Below, one piece after another: positions 7,515-12,557 of a stretch of 12,557 bases of DNA. The DNA comes from Chloroflexota bacterium. Its GTDB lineage: Bacteria > Chloroflexota > UBA5177 > JANWHV01. Positions within the stretch are counted from its first letter, which is position 1; each line of letters starts with the position of its first letter. The DNA lies in the NCBI GenBank assembly GCA_025450375.1, contig JANWHO010000288.1:1-12557 (forward strand), in the 5' to 3' direction. Both the position numbers and the translations under genes were made by a program. The notes beneath the pieces were generated by a model. The model searched no databases and had not been told where the DNA came from. It saw only the letters and a program-made list of their open reading frames with translations.

Positions 7515-8540
7515 TCAGTGCCCGATCAAGCCCGAGGTTGCCTGCGTGCTGCCCGCGTCCACGCTCATCGAGGCCCGCGACACACGGGATCGGAACCAGG
7601 CAATCGTGTGGCGTAGACCATCTTCCAGCGACACGGCCGGCTGCCAGCCTAAAAGCCGAATCGCCTTGTCGATTACGGGCTGCCGGCGGCTCGGATCGTC
7701 GGTGGGCAGGTCGCTCCAGCTAAGCAGCGGGCTAGGTACGCCGCAGAGCCGGGCGACGATTTCACCAAAATCCAGGATGGTGTGCTCCTCGGGATTACCG
7801 AGATTGAACACCTCGCCTCCGACGCCGGGAGTGAACATGGCCGCGATCAGCCCCGCAACCAGATCGCTTACATAGCAGAAGCTGCGGGTCTGAGTGCCGC
7901 TCCCATAGATGCTTATGGGCTCCCCACGGAGGGCCTGGCCGATAAAATTCGGCACGACCCGCCCGTCGTCAATGCGCGAATGAGGCCCATAGGTATTGAA
8001 GATCCGGACGATGCGGGCGTCCAGTCCAAACGAGCGCCCATATTGCGCCGTGAGGGCCTCGCCATACCGCTTCCCCTCGTCATAGCAACTGCGGGGACCA
8101 TTGGGATTGACGTTGCCCCAGTACTCTTCCGGCTGGGGATGTACCAGGGGATCACCATAGATCTCCGAGGTAGAAGTATAGAGGAAACGGGCCTGCCGGA
8201 CCCGGGCGAGCTCCAGAAGGCGTTGGGTGCCCTGGCCATTCACCAACAGGGTTTCCAGGGGCAGCCGCAGGTAGTCGACCACGCTCGCGGGACTGGCCAG
8301 GTGAAATACGTAGCGGAAGGGATGATCGACGCCCTCGGCGGCAAGTCGCGCCTGGTCGAGTTCGAGAATGTCGAGGGGCAGGAAATGGAACCGTGGATGG
8401 CTCAGCAGGCCAGCGATATTGTCCCGCGATCCGGTGGAGAGATTGTCCACGCAGACCACGAAGAAATCCCGCTCAAGCAGCGCCGCGCATAAATGCGAAC
8501 CGATGAATCCCGCGCCCCCGCTGACCAACAGGTATTCCAC
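7515..8540 (-). CDS. uxs: UDP-glucuronate decarboxylase (UDP-xylose synthase)
   Basis: This extended short-chain dehydrogenase of 341 residues converts UDP-glucuronate to UDP-xylose. The NAD-binding GGAGFIGSH is at residues 8-16. The active-site region YTSTSEIYGDPLVHP (121-135) is followed by YWGNVNPNGPRSCYDEGKR (140-158), a very characteristic UDP-xylose synthase signature. Thr124, Glu126, Tyr153 and Lys157 sit where human UXS1 has Thr118, Glu120, Tyr147 and Lys151. Later come 'VRIFNTYGPHSRIDDGRVV', QTRSFCYVSDLVAGLI and NLGNPEEHTILDF, all standard for the family; other epimerases such as dTDP-glucose dehydratase fit less well. The start is GTG, with AAAGG about 10 nt upstream. It opens the polysaccharide block, 135 nt downstream of ndk, and would provide a pentose donor for the glycosyltransferases. 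No UDP-glucose dehydrogenase is in the window, so the substrate must be made elsewhere. Confidence 0.94.
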   Translation of the reverse strand: MEYLLVSGGAGFIGSHLCAALLERDFFVVCVDNLSTGSRDNIAGLLSHPRFHFLPLDILELDQARLAAEGVDHPFRYVFHLASPASVVDYLRLPLETLLVNGQGTQRLLELARVRQARFLYTSTSEIYGDPLVHPQPEEYWGNVNPNGPRSCYDEGKRYGEALTAQYGRSFGLDARIVRIFNTYGPHSRIDDGRVVPNFIGQALRGEPISIYGSGTQTRSFCYVSDLVAGLIAAMFTPGVGGEVFNLGNPEEHTILDFGEIVARLCGVPSPLLSWSDLPTDDPSRRQPVIDKAIRLLGWQPAVSLEDGLRHTIAWFRSRVSRASMSVDAGSTQATSGLIGH

Positions 8541-8550
8541 TCAGACGTGC

Positions 8551-8607
8551 CTTTCAAGGTTTCAATCCTCACCCGGTCCTCGGGCCGGGTGCGATAGCGC
8601 TTTCAAG
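8551..8607. repeat. Direct repeat of CTTTCAAG flanking an inverted repeat, upstream of the decarboxylase gene
   Basis: CTTTCAAG occurs at 8551-8558 and again at 8600-8607, 49 nt apart; a partial copy, TTTCAA, lies at 8560-8565. In the direction of the downstream gene these read CTTGAAAG, with TTGAAA inside. The copies flank the inverted repeat at 8570-8591. They could be a regulator's binding sites. The TTGAAA cores resemble -35 elements, but I see no good -10 at the right distance. Confidence 0.4.
8570..8591 (-). other. Inverted repeat (possible hairpin) in the ndk-decarboxylase gap
   Basis: CACCCGG (8570-8576) and CCGGGTG (8585-8591) form a perfect 7-bp stem with an 8-nt loop. Neither side is followed by a T-run, so it is not a standard intrinsic terminator. 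It lies in the leader of the UDP-glucuronate decarboxylase gene, about 30 nt before the GTG, and could be an operator, an attenuator or an mRNA processing or stability element. Confidence 0.5.
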
Positions 8608-8651
8608 AAAAGTGTGATCAGTCATTGTTGGCGGCTGGCCCTGGCCGTCTG

Positions 8652-8673
8652 CCGCCGTGGTCCGGAGCGGCGG
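8652..8673 (-). other. Inverted repeat (possible hairpin) just downstream of ndk
   Basis: CCGCCG (8652-8657) and CGGCGG (8668-8673) can pair with a 10-nt loop that contains the palindrome TCCGGA. The repeat begins 2 nt beyond the ndk stop on the minus strand. It has the place of a terminator but no following T-run, so at most it is a weak or Rho-assisted terminator or a 3'-end stabiliser. Confidence 0.4.
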
Positions 8674-8675
8674 TG

Positions 8676-9143
8676 CTACTGCTCGGTCAGCCAGGGGTCA
8701 ATGGCCCGGCGGTAGTCGGTAATCTCCTCGGGGCGGAAATAGAGGGCGATCTCGTGGTTGGCGGACTCCACCGAATCGGACCCATGGACCAGGTTGCGGC
8801 TGATCTCCAGGGCAAAGTCACCTCGGATCGTGCCAACGGCGGCTTCAGCCGGGTTGGTTGCCCCGATCGTCGCGCGCGCCACGGCAACCGCATTCGGTCC
8901 CTCGAACACCGCCACCGCCACCGGAGTGGAGCTGATGTACTCCACCAGCCCTGGGAAAAACGGCTTCCCCTTATGGACCGCGTAATGCTGTTCGGCCAGA
9001 TTCCGGTCTATATGCAGGAGGCGGAGCGCCGCGACCCGGAGTCCGCGCGCTTCCAGTCTGCCAATTACCGTCCCGATCAGGCCCCGATGGACGGCATCCG
9101 GTTTCACGATGATCAAGGTTCGCTGCACGGTGTTTTCCGCCAT
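8676..9143 (-). CDS. ndk: Nucleoside diphosphate kinase
   Basis: The 155-residue protein is a full-length Ndk, which transfers the gamma phosphate from ATP to other nucleoside diphosphates through a phosphohistidine. The N-terminal 'RTLIIVKPDAVHRGLIGTVI' (8-27) contains the conserved K-P-D-x-x-x-R. ATIGATNPAEAAVGTIRGDF (91-110) is the nucleotide-binding loop, and NLVHGSDSVESANHEI holds the catalytic His120. The C-terminal WL follows the family pattern. The ATG is preceded by GAGGAG at 3 nt spacing, a strong if close ribosome binding site. It lies 18 nt after the roadblock-like gene, indicating an operon. The enzyme feeds NTP pools for nucleotide sugars as well as nucleic acids, which could explain a loose link to the glycan genes, but ndk is usually housekeeping. 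Confidence 0.97.
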   Translation of the reverse strand: MAENTVQRTLIIVKPDAVHRGLIGTVIGRLEARGLRVAALRLLHIDRNLAEQHYAVHKGKPFFPGLVEYISSTPVAVAVFEGPNAVAVARATIGATNPAEAAVGTIRGDFALEISRNLVHGSDSVESANHEIALYFRPEEITDYRRAIDPWLTEQ

Positions 9144-9161
9144 AATCTCCTCGGCTGTATG

Positions 9162-9491
9162 CTAGGCGCCAACGTGCAGCGCTTGGCGAATCTCCAGGCG
9201 AAGCACCCCAAGGTTGGTATCCGGCTCGGTGGAAACGATCAACATGGCATCGGGAAGTTGGGTCACATGGAGAGCGCCACCCTCGCCCTCGATCGTGAGG
9301 CTCACCGGATCATTGAAGATTGGCAGGCTTGATTGCAGATCGCGCAGAGCCCGGCCCAGCCCGGCAGCCGCGGCGCCAAGCTCGGGCCTTTGGCTGGAAC
9401 TCTCCAACAGTTCTCCCCCGGGGCCGCACAGGGTGGCCTCGATCACTCCATCCAGGCGCCCGATGGCGTCGACCTCCTGCTTTCCCGCCAT
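9162..9491 (-). CDS. Small roadblock/LC7-like domain protein
   Basis: This is a 109-residue single-domain protein. It has the pattern of the roadblock/LC7 (MglB-like) fold: an N-terminal helix, then IGRLDGVIEATLCGPGGELL (10-29), an Ala-rich central helix 'GAAAAGLGRALRDLQSSL', the strands PVSLTIEGEGGALHVTQL (62-79) and DAMLIVSTEPDTNLGVLRLE (81-100), and a final helix. Glycine at the 'D-G-V' turn and the 'N-L-G-x-L-R' end are typical of the bacterial members I know. Such proteins form dimers and commonly regulate small Ras-like GTPases; no GTPase is visible here. The gene starts 46 nt after the M16 peptidase stop and ends 18 nt before ndk, so the three probably share a transcript. AAGAGAG and AGAGGGG lie upstream of the ATG. 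The assignment rests on fold pattern only and is less sure than for its neighbours. Confidence 0.68.
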   Translation of the reverse strand: MAGKQEVDAIGRLDGVIEATLCGPGGELLESSSQRPELGAAAAGLGRALRDLQSSLPIFNDPVSLTIEGEGGALHVTQLPDAMLIVSTEPDTNLGVLRLEIRQALHVGA

Positions 9492-9537
9492 GGCTCTCTT
9501 ACCCCTCTTGTCTGATCACACACCGGCGTTACCGCCG

Positions 9538-10815
9538 CTACCCTAGTTGGAGCGCCGAATCAAGCCCTCGGGCCCCGCCGGCGGGCCCCAGCGCGGCCAG
9601 CCGCAAATACTCGTCCCGGAAGCACGCGCCAGCCAGCCGCTGAATGTCGGAGCGGGAAACGCGGTCGATGGCCTCGCACACCTCCTCCGGCACCAGAATC
9701 TCCCCATGCAGTTGTTGCTGCTCGCCGCACCATCCGGCCACACTCTGCGTATCCTCCAAACCGAGGAGGAGTCTCCCCTTGCTATAGTCCTTCACCTTTT
9801 CCAGTTCGGCCTCCGGCACTGGTTCATCCCGTAACCGGGAAAGCTGCCGAAGTACCTCCGCCACCACATCCCGACAATTCTCCGGATCCACGGCCACGTA
9901 GGTAACCAGAGATCCCGTGTCAGCTAGCTTATTGCTGTAGGTGTGAATATCATAGGCAAGAGCCCTTCGTTCCCGCACCTCCACGAAGAGACGAGAGCTC
10001 ATCCCGCCGCCCAGGATGGCCGTCAGCAGATCGAACCCAAAGCGATCGGCGGATCGGTGCGACACCCCGGCGGTGGCCAGGCAGAGGTTCACCTGCTCCG
10101 TGTCGCGCGGCTCATAGACAACGGATGGACTGCCGGCGGAATAGGCCGCGGCATCGGGCGACGGAAGGGCATGGGAGTCGGGCCGCCAGTGACCGAACAA
10201 CCGCTCGGCCATATCCAGAGCCACATCCGTCTCAATGGCGCCCGCGATGGACACCACGAGACTTTCAGGCTGATAAGCACGATCCTTGAAAGCCAGCACG
10301 CGGTCCCGCGTCAACCCGGCAATACTCTCCCTGGTCCCCAACACGTCGCGACCCAGAGCCGATTCCGGCCAGCACTGCTGGTCGATCAGGCTATGTACCC
10401 AGTCCTGGGGCGCGTCGAGCGACATACTCAACTCTTCCAGCACCACGCGCCGCTCTTTTTCCACGTCGGAGGCATCCAGGCGACTATTGAGGATCATGTC
10501 CGCGAGGAGATCGCCCGCGACTTCCGCCTGGGCGCCGCTGGCCCGCGCCCAGAGGGTGGTAAGTTCCTTATCGGTGCCGGCATTGATCATGCCGCCTACT
10601 CGCTCGATGGTTTCCGAAATCGCCTCCGCGCTCGGCCGCCCTGTCGTCCCCTTAAAGAGCAGATGCTCGATAAGGTGGGCACTGCCGGCGTCGGCCGGCT
10701 GTTCGTGCCGCGAACCTACCCCGATCCCCACCGAAATGGCGACGGAGTACATACTGGGCATGGGAGCCGCGACCACTTGCACCCCATTGTTGAGCCGGGC
10801 CAGGGTAAACTTCAT
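9538..10815 (-). CDS. M16-family zinc metallopeptidase (processing-peptidase type)
   Basis: The protein has 425 residues, the usual length of single-unit bacterial M16B peptidases related to mitochondrial processing peptidase. The inverted zinc motif H-x-x-E-H is at residues 47-51 (HLIEH), and Glu128 gives the third ligand at the expected 76-residue spacing. 'GGMINAGTDKELTTLWARAS' (74-93) follows the family pattern. The C-terminal half has the substrate-binding 'GGGMSSRLFVEVRERRALAY' with the R/Y pair. The frame remains open to an ATG at 10911, but those 32 residues do not resemble the family and would begin upstream of the predicted transcription start. The ATG at 10815, whose MKFTLARLNNGVQVV begins the domain, is preferred, with GGATGG just before it. 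It is the first gene of the minus-strand series. No signal peptide is seen, so the peptidase is probably cytoplasmic. Confidence 0.94.
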   Translation of the reverse strand: MKFTLARLNNGVQVVAAPMPSMYSVAISVGIGVGSRHEQPADAGSAHLIEHLLFKGTTGRPSAEAISETIERVGGMINAGTDKELTTLWARASGAQAEVAGDLLADMILNSRLDASDVEKERRVVLEELSMSLDAPQDWVHSLIDQQCWPESALGRDVLGTRESIAGLTRDRVLAFKDRAYQPESLVVSIAGAIETDVALDMAERLFGHWRPDSHALPSPDAAAYSAGSPSVVYEPRDTEQVNLCLATAGVSHRSADRFGFDLLTAILGGGMSSRLFVEVRERRALAYDIHTYSNKLADTGSLVTYVAVDPENCRDVVAEVLRQLSRLRDEPVPEAELEKVKDYSKGRLLLGLEDTQSVAGWCGEQQQLHGEILVPEEVCEAIDRVSRSDIQRLAGACFRDEYLRLAALGPAGGARGLDSALQLG

Positions 10816-10894
10816 TACCATCCATTTAAGCGGCCAAGAAATGGGCAAACACCAATCACCATGGAGGTGGTTAGGCCAACATAGTCCGAAGCAC

Positions 10895-10924
10895 ACTATA
10901 CCGTTGACCAACGCTCACTGCCAA
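10895..10924 (-). promoter_or_regulatory. Sigma-70-type promoter for the M16 peptidase-led transcript
   Basis: On the minus strand TTGGCA (10924-10919) and TATAGT (10900-10895) are separated by 18 nt; each matches the consensus at 5 of 6 positions. Transcription would start near 10888, giving a leader of about 70 nt before the ATG at 10815. This supports the shorter start of the peptidase gene. Confidence 0.65.
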
Positions 10925-10944
10925 TTCCTCACCTGGATACCGTT
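10898..10944. repeat. 8-bp direct repeat in the divergent promoter region
   Basis: ATACCGTT occurs at 10898-10905 and 10937-10944, 39 bp apart. The first copy overlaps the -10 element of the minus-strand promoter; the second lies between the two promoters. It may be a pair of operator half-sites, but an 8-bp match could also be chance. Confidence 0.3.
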
Positions 10945-10956
10945 CCCGCGTCCGCC

Positions 10957-10986
10957 TTGACGTGAAGCTGTATGCCTGCTTACGAT
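10957..10986 (+). promoter_or_regulatory. Sigma-70-type promoter for the LCP gene
   Basis: TTGACG (10957-10962, 5 of 6 to consensus) and TACGAT (10981-10986, 4 of 6) are 18 nt apart. The expected start near 10993 leaves about 47 nt before the GTG at 11040. Its -35 lies 32 bp from the -35 of the opposite promoter, so the two are back to back. Confidence 0.55.
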
Positions 10987-11039
10987 AAGCGGCGTGGGCG
11001 GGCCGCGCGCGACCTTCCTGGTGCCCCGCCTGCGACGGC

Positions 11040-12131
11040 GTGGCCGTGACGTTTCTGTCTATTGCAAAGAGTCGAGAATACGTGCGCCGGTTCAGCCTCT
11101 GGATTCTCCTCCTGGTCATCGCGGCCGCGTTGGGTGGTTCCTTCGCCTACGCCGCGCGTCCCTGGTACGATGCCGGGCGAGTGATCGCGAATGACACCGG
11201 GGTGAACCAGGTCGCGGTCCGCGCCACCTTCACCCCCATGCCCACCAAGGTTCGACCGGCCAATGTCGCGCAACCAACCGCGACCGCGACCTTGCCGCCG
11301 ATCGTGAGCCCCTCCGGCCGGGTCAATTATTTGCTCCTGGGCAGCGACAATGATGCCAAGAACGCCCCCGGCGTCTCCCCTAACACGCAGGTGATTATCT
11401 TCGTCTCCTACGATACAATCCGGAAACAGATATACTCGGTCACCATCCCTCGCGACCTGTATGTGCCGATTCCCGGATTCCTCCCCGACAAGATCGACAC
11501 CGCGCCGGGCTACGACAACCGGACACTGGTGATCAAGACGGTGGAGGCGAATTTTCATGTTCATATCGATCATTACGCCTGGATTGGCCTGGTAGGCTTC
11601 ATCAATGTGATCAATTCGCTGGGCGGCGTTGACGTGAACGTTATGCATCCGATGGTCGAAAACGACTTTCCCGATGATCTCAACCCCAATGGCGGCCTCT
11701 ACGCGATTCGTCGCTTCTTCATTCCGGCCGGTCCGCAACACCTGGATGGAGTGACCGCGCTCCAATATGTGCGCGCCCGCCACGCCGACCTGATTAGTGA
11801 CTTCGGCCGTTCACAACGCCAGCAGCAAGTCCTGCTCGCCGTCCGAAAGAAGCTTAAGTCCATGGATCTGGGGATGGTGCCCACGCTGGTCCAGGACATG
11901 GGCGACCAGTTCAAGACGGACCTCCATATCCCAGAGATACTGTCCCTGGCCGAGAGCACTTTAGGCATTCCGTCGTCGTCCATCCATCAATACTATATGA
12001 CCGACGGCAATGGCTTCGTCACGGACGCGGTCAATGCCCGAGGAGATGTCCTGCTTGGTAATTGGCCGAAGATCCATGCGTTATTTAGCTGTGTGATGTC
12101 GAACACGGCGATCAATGGCTGCCCAACCTGA
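11040..12131 (+). CDS. LytR-CpsA-Psr (LCP) family glycopolymer transferase
   Basis: The 363-residue protein has one N-terminal membrane span (about 18-39, after RRFSLWILLLVIAAALGG), then a Pro/Thr-rich linker (64-87) and an extracytoplasmic LCP domain from about 94 to 270. Domain marks are VNYLLLGSD (95-103), SVTIPRDLYVPIPG (133-146) with the conserved Arg138, 'LVGFINVINSLGGVDVNV', and the C-terminal block ALQYVRARHADLISDFGRSQ continuing RQQQ (240-263), whose Arg residues bind the lipid pyrophosphate. The family transfers undecaprenyl-linked glycopolymers to peptidoglycan or other wall acceptors, fitting the neighbouring glycan genes. The start is GTG with no evident ribosome binding site; GTG at 11046 is an alternative. 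Two Cys near the C terminus could form a disulfide. The gene diverges from the M16 peptidase, and its TGA overlaps the next ATG by one nt (TGATG). Confidence 0.94.
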   Translation: MAVTFLSIAKSREYVRRFSLWILLLVIAAALGGSFAYAARPWYDAGRVIANDTGVNQVAVRATFTPMPTKVRPANVAQPTATATLPPIVSPSGRVNYLLLGSDNDAKNAPGVSPNTQVIIFVSYDTIRKQIYSVTIPRDLYVPIPGFLPDKIDTAPGYDNRTLVIKTVEANFHVHIDHYAWIGLVGFINVINSLGGVDVNVMHPMVENDFPDDLNPNGGLYAIRRFFIPAGPQHLDGVTALQYVRARHADLISDFGRSQRQQQVLLAVRKKLKSMDLGMVPTLVQDMGDQFKTDLHIPEILSLAESTLGIPSSSIHQYYMTDGNGFVTDAVNARGDVLLGNWPKIHALFSCVMSNTAINGCPT

Positions 12132-12557
12132 TGGTTACCGACGCACCTCCCGGGCCAGACCGCCGAAGCAATCGATCAATCTGGACCTATGTGAAACTGG
12201 GGACAGCCGTCCTGATCGCGGCCATCGTGGCCGTAGTGATGCTGGGGAGTACGCAACCCAACGCGGTACCCGCCGCCCCCGACGCCACCTCAACTCCGGT
12301 GGGCATTGTTACCCCGCTGGTGGCGCCCCTCACGCCCACCGTGGTGACCACCGCCCCAACCCCCATTCTCCCCCCGGACGCCTATGTGCCGGGGCACTTG
12401 TATTATGTCAAGGGACGGGCTATCTATTCTCTCCATCACACGGAGGCGCCCGTCTTCGTGACCACCGGTTCCGAACCGGCGATGTCGCCCGACGGCAAGC
12501 ACCTGGCCTTCATTCTCTTCTCCAAGAACTATCAGGATCTCTGGCTCCTCGATCTCA
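12131..12557 (+). CDS. Membrane-anchored TolB/PD40-like beta-propeller protein, N-terminal part (cut by right window edge)
   Basis: The frame is open for 142 codons from the ATG at 12131 to the window end. A polar, basic N terminus (1-20) precedes one hydrophobic segment, VKLGTAVLIAAIVAVVMLG (21-39), so the protein is anchored with its C terminus outside. A Pro/Thr/Val-rich linker follows (46-82), then the first propeller blades: HLYYVKGRAIYSLH (89-102), GSEPAMSPDGKHLAFILF (113-130) with the PD40 'SPDGKxLAF' signature, and LWLLDL at the edge. Such domains bind proteins or glycans in the envelope; the ligand is unknown. The ATG overlaps the LCP stop by one nt, so the two are surely one transcription unit and probably work together at the cell surface. 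The number of blades and any further domain lie outside the window. Confidence 0.8.
   Translation, partial: MVTDAPPGPDRRSNRSIWTYVKLGTAVLIAAIVAVVMLGSTQPNAVPAAPDATSTPVGIVTPLVAPLTPTVVTTAPTPILPPDAYVPGHLYYVKGRAIYSLHHTEAPVFVTTGSEPAMSPDGKHLAFILFSKNYQDLWLLDL

Noticed and set aside
8570..8591. Inverted repeat as a rho-independent terminator
   Set aside because: No T-run on either side; kept only as a hairpin of unknown role.
10816..10911. N-terminal extension of the M16 peptidase to the ATG at 10911
   Set aside because: It would begin upstream of the predicted -10 and transcription start, and the 32 residues do not resemble the family.

Overview
The window is bacterial DNA of high G+C content (roughly 60% by eye), densely coded, with many GTG starts and overlapping genes. 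The gene content is a cell-surface polysaccharide cluster joined to a few general genes. A LytR-CpsA-Psr protein and a membrane-anchored beta-propeller protein, both with Pro/Thr-rich linkers, are the sort of set found in Chloroflexota and other high-G+C monoderm-like bacteria. That taxonomic placement is a weak inference; nothing here is diagnostic.

Layout. Positions 1-10815 are read entirely on the minus strand. In transcription order (right to left) the genes are: an M16 zinc peptidase (9538-10815), a small roadblock/LC7-like protein (9162-9491), nucleoside diphosphate kinase ndk (8676-9143), a 135-bp gap with two inverted repeats, a UDP-glucuronate decarboxylase (UDP-xylose synthase, 7515-8540), a YbhN/AglD-type multi-span membrane protein (6252-7499), three GT4-type glycosyltransferases (5091-6251, 3918-5090, 2812-3921), a precorrin-2 dehydrogenase-like protein (2113-2775), an oligosaccharide flippase (486-1967), and a fourth glycosyltransferase cut by the left edge (1-489). 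The last one starts with GTG and overlaps the flippase stop by 4 nt. Positions 11040-12557 are read on the plus strand: a LytR-CpsA-Psr glycopolymer transferase (11040-12131), then a membrane-anchored TolB/PD40-like propeller protein that runs off the right edge (12131-12557). A 224-bp divergent region (10816-11039) carries one good sigma-70-type promoter facing each way.

How the genes fit together (inference). The decarboxylase supplies UDP-xylose. The four GT4 enzymes assemble an oligosaccharide on a lipid carrier. The Wzx-type flippase, perhaps with the YbhN-type protein, moves lipid-linked material across the membrane. The divergent LCP protein is of the family that attaches glycopolymers to the wall. 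No initiating phosphoglycosyltransferase, polymerase or chain-length regulator is visible, so the cluster probably continues to the left. The odd member is the siroheme/precorrin-2 dehydrogenase in the middle of the glycan genes. It keeps the key Asp and Ser of the family and has the best ribosome binding site in this part of the window.

No tRNA, rRNA, CRISPR array, insertion sequence or convincing intrinsic terminator was seen. No gene-free stretch exceeds 300 bp. I found no clear new system. The items most worth a second look are the displaced siroheme gene, the roadblock-ndk pair without a visible GTPase, and the two structured intergenic regions.
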